A DNA stretch of 47,523 nt, from the NCBI GenBank assembly GCA_900766135.1, contig CAAFUF010000019.1:1-47523 (forward strand), read 5' to 3'. The notes under the pieces are model-generated. The model was not told where the DNA came from, searched no databases, and saw nothing but the letters and a program-made list of their open reading frames with translations. Shown piece after piece: positions 33,016 to 40,557 of this stretch; positions within the stretch are counted from its first letter, which is position 1, and every line of letters starts with the position of its first letter. The position numbers were made by a program, and so were the translations under genes. The stretch comes from Paenibacillaceae bacterium (GTDB taxonomy: Bacteria > Bacillota > Bacilli > Paenibacillales > Paenibacillaceae).

Positions 33016-33318
33016 TTAATCCGTAAAGTAAGGCTCGCCTAAGACCTGGTATAGGAAGGTGCGCAGCTCGATCCCTTCTTCCTCGCTCAGGTTGAAAATA
33101 TGCTCAAGGTAACCTTCCTCCTCCAGGTCGTCGGTGCCAAGTATGGCCGTACGGCCGTTTTGCATATCGGTGACCAGCTTTTTGCCGTAAAAACGGTTGG
33201 TGGTCGTGACCGCCAGGTCAAATCGCTTCAGCGAACCGCCGATAAAGGTAACGAATCGAGTCGAGGTGCTTTCGGTGCTGTCGGACAGGAAATCAAGTTC
33301 TTGATGGTGATCGCTCAT
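33016..33318 (-). CDS. DUF3055-like small protein
   Basis: A 100-residue acidic cytoplasmic protein. The core STRFVTFIGGSLKRFDLAVTTTNRF, then GKKLVTDMQNGRTAILGTDDLEEEGYLE, resembles the Bacillales DUF3055 family as I remember it; I could not search for it. No catalytic motif is visible. ATG 33318 is preceded on the minus strand by AAGGAGG around 33327-33332. It is a single gene facing the AraC gene's end. Confidence 0.6.
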   Translation of the reverse strand: MSDHHQELDFLSDSTESTSTRFVTFIGGSLKRFDLAVTTTNRFYGKKLVTDMQNGRTAILGTDDLEEEGYLEHIFNLSEEEGIELRTFLYQVLGEPYFTD

Positions 33319-33399
33319 TCGGTATGCCTCCTTAGATGAGAATATCTTTAGCTATTATACCGGAAAACGGGAAGCGATGGGACAATGAAAAAATCCGCA

Positions 33400-33495
33400 T
33401 TGACAGCTTGTTTAAACATGGTATTATTAGGGATAACAGGTTACGTTTGGGGGAAGCACCTCTTTTGCGAATGTTCGCGAAAGAGGTGCTTTTTG
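33400..33495 (+). ncRNA. Promoter plus strong hairpin: short RNA or attenuator ahead of the HRDC gene
   Basis: TTGACA at 33400-33405 and TATTAT at 33422-33427, spaced by 16 bases, form one of the best promoters in the window. Transcription starting near 33434 meets an 18-pair hairpin (33454-33491) followed by TTTTT only about 60 bases later. The product is either a small RNA of about 60 bases or an attenuated leader for the gene at 33556. No known riboswitch fits so short a leader. Confidence 0.5.
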
Positions 33496-33555
33496 CGTGT
33501 GCGCTTCATTTGCTAAACTCCTTCGTAGCTGAAATTTTAAGGAGGCGAATGGTTG

Positions 33556-34560
33556 ATGCGGATCGTATTCTTGAACAGTCTGGAGAAGAAGGACAGCGGC
33601 ACCATGATACGGGGAGCCCAGGTATGGATCGGGGAGGAGGAAGGCGTGTGGCGGATGGGCTGGAACGAGCTGACCGCCGACGGCGAGCGGGAGGATCTAT
33701 GGTATGAAGGGGCTTCTTGGTCGGAGATGCTTCATGTCTACCGTCATCGATTGGCGGCCAAGCTGGGTGAGGGGTTTCGCCCCGTGATGGAAGGCATTTG
33801 GGATGAGAAGGAAGCATTGACCGGGCGGGGCATGGCGGCGCAGAAGTTGTTTTGCTATAGCGAACTCAACGGCAACGAGCCGGTTTACAACGAATTGACG
33901 GCATGGCGCCGGAAGAAAGCGTCATCGGAGCGCAAGGCGCCGTACTTGATCGCCAGCAATCGGTTGTTGCGGATGATCAGCGTATTTTTGCCGCAAACGG
34001 CGGAAGAGCTGCTGCAACTGCCGGGCGTCGGGGAGAATAAGGCCGGCGAATACGGCGCCGAACTGCTGGAAATCACGAAGGCGGCGGAGCGGAAGACCGA
34101 GTTTCCGCTGGATTGGGTTGAGCAGGAGATCGACGACGAGGTATTTCGTTCCTGGTTGTATAAGCAGAAGGAGGTCAAATACCGGGCCGAAATGGAGAAA
34201 TTCAGCGTCCGGCGGGCGGTGCTGGAGGCGCTGGCCGAAGGGCTTAAAGTCGAGGATATTTGCACGCGGACGGGGATTGAGCGCCGGGATGCGGTCGAGC
34301 TGCTGGAGAACCTGGAGAAGGAAGGCTACAATACCGACGATTTGGTGAGTGCCGAGCTGGAGGCAATGCCCGAAGCCGAGCAACAGGCCGTTTGGCAGGC
34401 TTACGAAGAACTGGGGGACGCGCTATTGAAGCCAGTCCTGCATCAGGTGTATGGAACCGAAGCTGCTGAAGGCGGCGGCCTCGATACGTTGTACGAGCGT
34501 CTGCGTCTGATCCGCATCCGGTACCGCCGCCAGCGGGAGAGCGCACGGCACGCGGGATAA
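33556..34560 (+). CDS. HRDC domain protein
   Basis: A 335-residue protein. Residues about 105-185 form an HRDC (helicase and RNase D C-terminal) helical nucleic-acid-binding domain: QKLFCYSELNG...AYLIASN-like repeats ending FLPQTAEELLQLPGVGENKAGEYGAELLEI. A helix-turn-helix segment follows near 215-255 (RRAVLEALAEGLKVEDICTRTGIERRDAVELLENL). The N-terminal 100 residues are unassigned. No helicase or nuclease motor is present, so it may act as a nucleic acid-binding adaptor. AAGGAGG at 33539-33545 supports ATG 33556 (TTG 33553 is also possible). Confidence 0.72.
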   Translation: MRIVFLNSLEKKDSGTMIRGAQVWIGEEEGVWRMGWNELTADGEREDLWYEGASWSEMLHVYRHRLAAKLGEGFRPVMEGIWDEKEALTGRGMAAQKLFCYSELNGNEPVYNELTAWRRKKASSERKAPYLIASNRLLRMISVFLPQTAEELLQLPGVGENKAGEYGAELLEITKAAERKTEFPLDWVEQEIDDEVFRSWLYKQKEVKYRAEMEKFSVRRAVLEALAEGLKVEDICTRTGIERRDAVELLENLEKEGYNTDDLVSAELEAMPEAEQQAVWQAYEELGDALLKPVLHQVYGTEAAEGGGLDTLYERLRLIRIRYRRQRESARHAG

Positions 34561-34950
34561 GGCGGCGGGCAACGGCGCTGCGCCCGCGAGTGCGGCAAGT
34601 GCGCCAGCGATGAGGTCGGCAGGTGGCAAGTGAGGCAAGGGCCAACGGCAGCAAGGGCGCCAACGCGAGCAACTGAGGCAGTAGCAGTAGTAGAAACGCA
34701 TCAAGTGTGGTAAGTGTGGTAAGGACAGTAAGGGTGGCAATTGCTGCGGCAACTGCAATGGGAAACGGCAGTAGAGGTCAACAATGGGAGCAAGTGCGGA
34801 AGTAGCAGTAAGGGAAACAACGGCGGCAAACAGCAAGCAACTGTGGTAGTTGCAGCAAGGGCAAAAACGGCGGCAACAAGGCAGCAAGGACAGCAATGAC
34901 AGCAACCGCAGCAACCGCAACTGCACTGTAGCAACTTCACTGCATGAGAT
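34561..34950. repeat. Low-complexity GGCAA/AGCAA-rich tract
   Basis: About 390 bases dominated by GGCAAGT, GGCAAC, AGCAAG and CAGCAAC units, with no open frame that has a ribosome binding site. Short stretches of the plus strand read as Cys-Gly-Lys or Gly-Asn repeats (for example KCGKCGKDSKGGNCCGNCNG near 34705-34765) but are broken by stops. It may be a decayed low-complexity gene or slippage-expanded DNA. Confidence 0.5.
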
Positions 34951-34988
34951 ACAGCCGGAGGTGTGGACCTCAGGCGGTGTGACCCTCG

Positions 34989-35180
34989 TCGGCCGAGTGA
35001 ACTGCAAAAGTGCAGCTCGTTCGGCCGATATTGCCGTAAAAATGCAAATGAACTGCAAAAGTGCAGTTCATTTCGGGGTGTTTTGTGGAAAATGACATTT
35101 TATTGAAAATCAACTGCACTTTTGCAGCTGATGGGTGCGATTGGAGTATTTTGCCGCAAAACAACTGTACTTTTGCAGTT
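34989..35180. repeat. Symmetric array of four AACTGCA-loop-TGCAGTT hairpins
   Basis: Motif cores are at 35000-35017, 35051-35068, 35112-35129 and 35163-35180. The first two have loop AAAG and the last two have loop CTTT, so they are inverted copies. Spacings are 51, 61 and 51 bases, symmetric about 35090. Core arms of 7 bases extend into different but complementary flanks: CGGCCGA/TCGGCCG at copy 1, AAATG/CATTT at copy 2 (12 perfect pairs) and ATC/GAT at copy 3. No coding frame is supported. Confidence 0.75.
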
Positions 35181-35212
35181 CGCACTCCTCCTCACCTAAC
35201 CCAAAAGGCCAA

Positions 35213-35238
35213 CCCGGACTCCCAGCCCGAGTTGGCCT
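35213..35238 (-). terminator. Terminator of corA
   Basis: On the minus strand, AGGCCAACTCGGG...CCGGGTTGGCCTTTT forms a GC-rich stem with a T tail, 50 bases after the corA stop. Confidence 0.75.
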
Positions 35239-35287
35239 AACTGTTGAAGTTCAGCAAAAAGGCAACTCCTTCTGCCTGCACGTTCCC

Positions 35288-36223
35288 TTATATCCAATCT
35301 CTCTTCCGGAAGATGAAATACATGCCGAGACCCAGTACGCCCATGATACCCAGGACGATAAAGTAGCCATACCGCGAATGCAACTCCGGCATATGGTCGA
35401 AGTTCATGCCATAGATGCCGGTGATCAGCGTCAGCGGGATGAAAATCGTCGTGATCGCGGTGAACACGCGCATGATTTCGTTGGCGCGGTTGGCGATGGC
35501 GGCCTGGTAGGCCTCGCGTAAGTTGCCGACGAGCTCGCGGAACGTATCGAAGTTCTCGGAGATCTTCACGGCGTTTTCGTAAATGTCGCTGAAGTATTTT
35601 TGCAACTGGTCGTCGATCAGGCGGAGGTCTTTTTTGTTCAGGATGTTGATGACTTCCTTCTGCGGACCCAGCACTTTCTTCAGCCACAAAATTTCGCTTC
35701 GCAGCCCGATGATTTCGTTCAGGTGCGAACGTTTGGTATGCATCAGGATATCTTCTTCCAGCTTTTCGATTTTCACTTCGATCCGGTCGCCGACGGTGAA
35801 ATAGTTATCGACCACCAGGTCGACCAGCAGATACAGGAACCGGTCGGGTTCGCTGACCTCCTGTTCCCACAGGATCGGCTTCACCGCGCGGAGCTCGTTG
35901 ATCTTCTGTTTAGTAACCGTAATGATATAATGCCGTCCCAAAAAAATGTTTAAGGCGCGCAGAAAAATTTCCTCATCATCATAACGAATGCTGTTGACGA
36001 CGATAAAGTAATGGTTGTCGTAGGTTTCGATCTTCGGGCGCTGCTCCTCTTCGCTCAAGCAGTCCTCTACAGCCAAATCATGCAGCGAAAACAAGGGCTG
36101 CAGCAGGGCGAGGTCATCGACGTCGGCATCGATCCAATAGAAGCCTTCTTCCGGAGCGGTGGTCGTCAGTTCCACGTCCTCTACAGGGGTAAATACGCCG
36201 GCTTGGACATGACGGATTTTCAT
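35288..36223 (-). CDS. corA: CorA family magnesium/cobalt transporter
   Basis: A 311-residue inner-membrane channel for Mg2+ or Co2+. A large cytoplasmic N-terminal domain (1-245) with a long stalk helix (FDTFRELVGNLREAYQAAIANRANEIMRVFT) leads to TM1 (about 250-270). The signature GIYGMNF follows near 270, then a short acidic loop and TM2 (YFIVLGIMGVLGLGMYFIF), ending in a basic tail. Length and motif are standard. The ATG at 36223 is preceded on the minus strand by AAAGGGAGTG. No M-box (Mg2+ riboswitch) consensus was seen upstream. A structured RNA candidate lies at 36349-36520 on the same strand. Confidence 0.92.
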   Translation of the reverse strand: MKIRHVQAGVFTPVEDVELTTTAPEEGFYWIDADVDDLALLQPLFSLHDLAVEDCLSEEEQRPKIETYDNHYFIVVNSIRYDDEEIFLRALNIFLGRHYIITVTKQKINELRAVKPILWEQEVSEPDRFLYLLVDLVVDNYFTVGDRIEVKIEKLEEDILMHTKRSHLNEIIGLRSEILWLKKVLGPQKEVINILNKKDLRLIDDQLQKYFSDIYENAVKISENFDTFRELVGNLREAYQAAIANRANEIMRVFTAITTIFIPLTLITGIYGMNFDHMPELHSRYGYFIVLGIMGVLGLGMYFIFRKRDWI

Positions 36224-36348
36224 AAGCTTTCACTCCCTTTCCCCGGGCCTGCCGGCCTGGGATGCTCTTGGTTGAAGCATAGGAAAGGGACTCGCCGCTG
36301 GATGGCCGGAACGGTCAAACAGGCGTTTATGCAAACACCGGGAAACGA

Positions 36349-36520
36349 AAGTGCCCTAAGCGTTCCGCGGGCACCCAGCGGGTCGGATTCCTATGCGATT
36401 GGTTTTCCTGGGTTGTCCTCTGCGGACTCGGGTCGCCTTCCATTCTCGGTTTCACCTCGCTATTTTCAGGTTGCTTGAACATTCGTCAAACCCTAGGCCC
36501 GACTGGGCCCAAAGGCACTT
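36349..36520 (-). ncRNA. Candidate structured RNA with closed rod (possibly 6S RNA, ssrS)
   Basis: On the minus strand a good promoter (36525-36554) predicts a start at about 36520, exactly where the sequence AAGTGCC begins. The segment ends with GGGCACTT at 36349-36356, which pairs with the 5' end. Inside, GGGC/GCCC, CCAG/CTGG, GGGTTT/GAATCC, CGAATG/CAATCG and CCTG/CAGG pair in nested order. These give a rod of about 172 nucleotides interrupted by internal loops, the 6S RNA architecture. No primary-sequence match to a known 6S RNA could be verified. It may instead be a leader of corA, whose start is 125 bases further. Confidence 0.4.
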
Positions 36521-36524
36521 GTCT

Positions 36525-36554
36525 AGTATAACGCCAGCGAATGAAATGTTTCAA
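36525..36554 (-). promoter_or_regulatory. Promoter of the structured RNA upstream of corA
   Basis: On the minus strand TTGAAA (36549-36554) and TATACT (36525-36530) are spaced by 18 bases, immediately upstream of the rod-like RNA segment. Confidence 0.55.
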
Positions 36555-36623
36555 CCCAAAAGTATACTATGTGATCCGGATTCAAGCGGTCCATGAACGT
36601 CGTGTGATTTTTCTCGCAGGTTC

Positions 36624-36652
36624 TTGACGGAATGCCGCTGAATCCTTTAAAG
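36624..36652 (+). promoter_or_regulatory. Probable promoter of the SAM riboswitch/met operon
   Basis: TTGACG at 36624-36629 is followed at 16 bases by TTTAAA at 36646-36651, about 55 bases before the riboswitch. The -10 match is only moderate. Confidence 0.4.
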
Positions 36653-36708
36653 TGAATGTCAGGGAGTAGGCGCGATGCCCTGGTCCTTAACAAATTAAAT
36701 ATAGCGAA

Positions 36709-36893
36709 ATCTTATCAAGAGCAGGTGGAGGGACTAGCCCGATGATACCCGGCAACCGGCGATTCTTCGTAATCGCAGCGGTGCTAATTCTTGCAGAACC
36801 GTCAGCTTCGAACGCTGGTTGGCTTCTGAGAGATGAGAGAGGCGCATACCGGATACGTAATGACCTTTCTCCCCGTGAGAGAGGTCATTCTTT
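36709..36893 (+). promoter_or_regulatory. SAM-I riboswitch (S-box) with terminator
   Basis: The conserved S-box blocks are present in order: CTTATCAAGAGCAGGTGGAG at 36711-36730, GGACTAGCCCGATGATACCC, GGCAACC, GGTGCTAATTC near 36780 and the closing GAGAGATGAGAGAGGC to 36842. A terminator with arms AATGACCTTTCTC and GAGAGAGGTCATT plus a T run follows at 36859-36893. High SAM should stop transcription before metA. Confidence 0.97.
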
Positions 36894-36956
36894 ATAAAGG
36901 CCCCTCAAACGGAAAATGATTTGATTCTGACGCTACGATTAAAGGAGTGAAATCAC

Positions 36957-37892
36957 ATGCCGATTAAAGTACCGGATCATTTGCCGGCCAAGGATGTGCT
37001 GGCAAGCGAAAACATCTTTGTCATGGACGAAAGCCGCGCGTACCATCAGGACATCCGCCCGCTGCGGATCGCTATTCTTAACCTGATGCCAACCAAAGAA
37101 ACGACGGAATCGCAAATTTTGCGTTTGCTGGGGAATACGCCGCTCCAGGTTGAAATCGTCCTGCTCCACCCAAGTTCCCACACCTCGAAAAATACGTCCG
37201 CGGAGCATCTGGAGATGTTCTACAAAACGTTCGACGAGATCCGCAACCGCCGCTTTGACGGCATGATCGTGACCGGAGCGCCGGTGGAACAGCTGGATTT
37301 CGAAGAGGTGAACTACTGGGATGAGCTGAAGGAAATCTTCGAATGGTCCAAAACCCATGTGACCTCGACCATGCATATCTGTTGGGCCTCGCAGGCCGGC
37401 TTATATTACCACTATGGAGTCCGCAAGATTCCGCTGGCGAAAAAATGCTTTGGCGTCTTCTCCCACACGGTAAACGATCCGAAGGTGATGTTGCTCCGGG
37501 GGTTCGACGAAGTGTTCCAGGTGCCGCATTCCCGTCATACGGACGTGGAGCGGTCGGACATCGAGCGGGTGCCGGAGCTGCAAATCCTGGCCGAATCGGA
37601 CGAAGCCGGCATCTACCTGGTGGCGACCCGCGACGGCAAACAGATTTTCGTAACCGGACACTCGGAATACGATCCGGATTCGCTAAAATGGGAGTATGAC
37701 CGGGATGTCGCCAAAGGGTTGGAGATCGAGTTGCCGGTGAACTATTATCCGAATGACGATCCGACCCGCGCGCCGCGTTCTTCGTGGCGGGCCCATGCAA
37801 ACTTATTATTTTCCAATTGGCTAAACTACTATGTGTACCAAGAAACGCCGTACGACATCGATCAAACGGCCGATTTTGTATATGAGATCTAA
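36957..37892 (+). CDS. metAA: Homoserine O-acetyltransferase, MetA family
   Basis: A 311-residue MetA-type homoserine O-acyltransferase, the first committed step of methionine synthesis. The catalytic cysteine is Cys142 in HICWASQAG, with His235 and Glu237-type residues in VTGHSEYDPD. Position 111, in VTGAPVEQLDF, is Glu; published work on this family associates Glu111 with acetyl-CoA use and Gly111 with succinyl-CoA use. Acetylhomoserine should therefore be the product. AAAGGAG at 36941-36947 precedes ATG 36957. It is the first gene of a SAM-riboswitch-controlled operon with metI and metC. Confidence 0.93.
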   Translation: MPIKVPDHLPAKDVLASENIFVMDESRAYHQDIRPLRIAILNLMPTKETTESQILRLLGNTPLQVEIVLLHPSSHTSKNTSAEHLEMFYKTFDEIRNRRFDGMIVTGAPVEQLDFEEVNYWDELKEIFEWSKTHVTSTMHICWASQAGLYYHYGVRKIPLAKKCFGVFSHTVNDPKVMLLRGFDEVFQVPHSRHTDVERSDIERVPELQILAESDEAGIYLVATRDGKQIFVTGHSEYDPDSLKWEYDRDVAKGLEIELPVNYYPNDDPTRAPRSSWRAHANLLFSNWLNYYVYQETPYDIDQTADFVYEI

Positions 37893-37908
37893 AGTGGAGG
37901 GATCGCAG

Positions 37909-39099
37909 GTGGGGGAGCAGAACAAGGAATGGCGCATCGAGAGCAGGCTTGCGCAAATCGGATCGGTCGAAGAGCCGGTCACGGGAGCGGTGAATTATCC
38001 AATTTATCAGTCCACGGCGTTTCGGCATCCGCGCCTCGGCCAAAGCACGGGCTTCGACTATATCCGCACGAAGAGCCCTACCCGCAAAGTGCTGGAAGAC
38101 GCGGCGGCCGCACTGGAATCCGGTGATGCCGGGTTCGCTTGCAGCTCCGGAATGGCTGCGCTGCAGACGGTGTTTACGTTGTTTTCGCAAGGGGATCATC
38201 TGATCGTGTCGTTGGATTTATACGGGGGGACTTATCGTTTGCTGGAGCGGATCATGTCCAAGTATGGCGTAACCGCCTCTTACGTAGACACCAATGATCT
38301 GGATGCTTTGGAACAAACGCGCCGGCCCAACACGAAAGCCGTGATCATCGAAACACCGACCAATCCGCTGATGATGATCACGGATCTAGAAGCGGTATCG
38401 ACATGGGCGCGTGCCCACGGGTTGCTGACGATCGTAGACAATACGCTGATGACCCCGTATTTCCAGCGGCCGATCGAGCTTGGCGCGGATATCGTCGTGC
38501 ACAGCGCGACGAAATACCTGGGCGGTCATAACGATGTCCTGGCCGGACTCATCGTCACCAAGGGCGAGGAGCTGTCGCAGGAGATGGCGATCCTGCACAA
38601 TTCGATCGGCGCGGTGCTCGGTCCGTCCGATTCCTACCAGTTGATGCGGGGGATGAAGACGTTGGCGCTCCGGATGGAACGTCACGAAAGTAATGCGCTG
38701 GGCATCGCCAAATTCCTGCAGTCGCATCCGCAGGTGGCGGAAGTGTTCCACCCTGGATTGGAGGAACACCCGGGGTACGCGACGCAGCGGAAACAATCGA
38801 GCGGCAACACGGGGATTTTCTCCTTTAAGGTGACGGATGCCCGTTATGTGGAACCGGTGCTGCGTCACCTGAATCTGATCGCGTTTGCCGAAAGCCTCGG
38901 CGGCGTGGAGTCGTTGATGACGTATCCTGCGGTGCAGACGCATGCGGACATTCCCGAGGAAATCCGTAATAGGGGCGGCGTGGATGACCGGTTGCTGCGG
39001 TTCTCCGTCGGCATCGAGCATGTGGACGATTTGATTGCCGATCTAAGCGGAGCGCTGGAAGCCGCACGACAGGAAGTTGAAGGGGGACAAGGCGTATGA
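37909..39099 (+). CDS. metI: Cystathionine gamma-synthase / O-acetylhomoserine thiolyase
   Basis: A 396-residue PLP enzyme of the Cys/Met metabolism family (fold type I). Motifs include AVNYPIYQSTAFRHP, CSSGMAALQTVF, the PLP Asp in IVDNTLMTPY and the Schiff-base Lys in HSATKYLGGHNDV. It joins acetylhomoserine with cysteine, or with sulfide, to give cystathionine or homocysteine. GTG 37909 is preferred because GTGGAGGG at 37894-37901 is 7 bases upstream. Upstream in-frame ATGs overlap metA. The stop overlaps the metC start by 4 bases (ATGA). Confidence 0.9.
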   Translation: MGEQNKEWRIESRLAQIGSVEEPVTGAVNYPIYQSTAFRHPRLGQSTGFDYIRTKSPTRKVLEDAAAALESGDAGFACSSGMAALQTVFTLFSQGDHLIVSLDLYGGTYRLLERIMSKYGVTASYVDTNDLDALEQTRRPNTKAVIIETPTNPLMMITDLEAVSTWARAHGLLTIVDNTLMTPYFQRPIELGADIVVHSATKYLGGHNDVLAGLIVTKGEELSQEMAILHNSIGAVLGPSDSYQLMRGMKTLALRMERHESNALGIAKFLQSHPQVAEVFHPGLEEHPGYATQRKQSSGNTGIFSFKVTDARYVEPVLRHLNLIAFAESLGGVESLMTYPAVQTHADIPEEIRNRGGVDDRLLRFSVGIEHVDDLIADLSGALEAARQEVEGGQGV

Positions 39100-40259
39100 G
39101 CGGGCAGGAGAAACGGGAGAACAAGTTCGAAACGAAGCTGATCCATTTCGGCAGCGAGGTGGACGAAGCGACGGGCGCATCCAGCGTACCGATCTATCAA
39201 GCATCGACGTTTCATCACCACGATATTTTTAATCCGCCGCAGCATGATTACAGCCGTTCCGGCAATCCGACCCGGCAGGCGCTCGAAGACTACATCGCAG
39301 TGCTGGAAGGCGGGGTGCAGGGCTTCGCGTTCGCCAGCGGGATGGCGGCGATTTCGACGACGCTGATGCTGCTGTCGGCCGGCGACCACATCATCGTCAC
39401 CGAAGACGTGTACGGCGGTACATACCGGTTGCTGTCGAATATTTTGACCCGGATGAACATCGAGACGACGTTCGTGGACATGACGCAGCCGGAGTTGGTC
39501 AAGGCAGCGCTGAAAGCCAACACGAAAGCGGTATATATGGAGACGCCGTCCAATCCGACATTGAAAATTACCGATATCGCGGAAATCTCCGCCTGGGCGC
39601 GGGACAAGGGACTGCTCAGCATCGTGGACAACACGTTCATGACGCCGTATTACCAGCGGCCGATCGAGCTTGGGACGGATATCGTCCTGCATAGCGCAAC
39701 CAAATTCCTCGGCGGGCATAGCGATGTGTTGGCCGGCCTGGCGGTGGCGCGGACGGACGAACTGGCCCGTCAACTGAAATACGTGCAGAACGGGCTGGGT
39801 ACCGTCCTGGGCGCGCAGGATTCGTGGCTGCTGATGCGCGGCATGAAAACGCTGGGCGCCCGGATGGCGCATAGCGAGATCAGCGCCCGCAAGCTGGCCG
39901 ATTGGCTGAGCCGCCGCGGCGATATCGACGCCGTATATTATCCCGGCCTGCGGGACCACCCCGGCCGTGAGATCCAGGAGAAGCAATCGACCGGCTACGG
40001 CGCGGTCGTCTCCTTCGACGTCGGCTCGGGGGAGCGGGCCAAGCGGCTGCTGAACCGGGTGAAGCTGCCGTTGGTAGCCGTCAGCTTGGGAGCTGTTGAA
40101 AGCATCCTCTCCTATCCGCCGATGATGTCTCACGCCTCGATGCCGCCGGAGGTACGCGCTGAGCGGGGCATCACCGACGGGCTGCTGCGTTTCTCCGTCG
40201 GGCTTGAGGACATCGATGATTTGCTCGCCGATTTGGACGAGGCGCTTCGGAATAGTTGA
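39096..40259 (+). CDS. metC: Cystathionine beta-lyase
   Basis: A 387-residue PLP enzyme paralogous to the preceding gene; it splits cystathionine to homocysteine, pyruvate and ammonia. Landmarks are YSRSGNPTRQALEDYIAVLEGG, FASGMAAIS, VDNTFMTPYYQRP, the Lys in HSATKFLGGHSDV and the C-terminal SLGAVESILSYP. The ATG overlaps the metI stop. MetI/MetC assignments follow the B. subtilis metIC order. The operon ends at the 22-pair hairpin at 40286-40332. Confidence 0.9.
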   Translation: MSGQEKRENKFETKLIHFGSEVDEATGASSVPIYQASTFHHHDIFNPPQHDYSRSGNPTRQALEDYIAVLEGGVQGFAFASGMAAISTTLMLLSAGDHIIVTEDVYGGTYRLLSNILTRMNIETTFVDMTQPELVKAALKANTKAVYMETPSNPTLKITDIAEISAWARDKGLLSIVDNTFMTPYYQRPIELGTDIVLHSATKFLGGHSDVLAGLAVARTDELARQLKYVQNGLGTVLGAQDSWLLMRGMKTLGARMAHSEISARKLADWLSRRGDIDAVYYPGLRDHPGREIQEKQSTGYGAVVSFDVGSGERAKRLLNRVKLPLVAVSLGAVESILSYPPMMSHASMPPEVRAERGITDGLLRFSVGLEDIDDLLADLDEALRNS

Positions 40260-40285
40260 TCATCTCATTTAAATCGGGATCAATT

Positions 40286-40380
40286 AGAGGGTGTCCCCTA
40301 CGTCATCGTAGATGACGTAGGGGACACCCTCTTTAAATACAAAAGAAACCACTTTTGATAAAATGGAAGCATGACCACCC
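40286..40380 (+). repeat. Hairpin repeat copy 1 (also metC terminator)
   Basis: A perfect 22-pair inverted repeat AGAGGGTGTCCCCTACGTC... closes on a 3-base loop (40308-40310) and ends at 40332. It is followed by AAAGAAACCACTTTTGATAAAATGG. The copy at 43327-43425 has the same design and similar downstream bases. The short TTT after the stem could end the met transcript. Confidence 0.75.
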
Positions 40381-40508
40381 CCCTCCCCCGCAATCACCTA
40401 GTTCGTCATAAAGCAGGAATATGATGATGAACTTCAGCATATGCGATCGCGTAGAGAGCAAAGCTAAAATGGCGATGAAGATTTCTGAATATTTTTGAAT
40501 GAAATTGA

Positions 40509-40536
40509 TTGATTTTAGTGAAATATGTGTTATGAT
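40509..40536 (+). promoter_or_regulatory. Promoter of the DeoR-PTS genes
   Basis: TTGATT at 40509-40514 and TATGAT at 40531-40536 are spaced by 16 bases. GGAGG at 40546-40550 follows and serves the first gene. Confidence 0.5.
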
Positions 40537-40557
40537 AAAAATGGTTGGAGGTATTAA

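Noticed and set aside
34423..35058. 211-codon minus-strand frame rich in Cys, Leu and Pro
   Set aside because: It arises from the low-complexity tract and overlaps the end of the HRDC gene antisense; there is no ribosome binding site.
34989..35180. CRISPR array
   Set aside because: Only four short hairpin motifs occur, in two orientations with unequal spacing, and there are no cas genes in the window.
36224..36600. M-box magnesium riboswitch for corA
   Set aside because: The conserved M-box blocks (GTTAGGTGAGGCTCC and ATACGC-type segments) are absent; the rod-like fold is different.
38865..40133. 422-codon minus-strand open frame
   Set aside because: It is the antisense shadow of metI/metC with a His/Arg/Gln-biased product and no family features.
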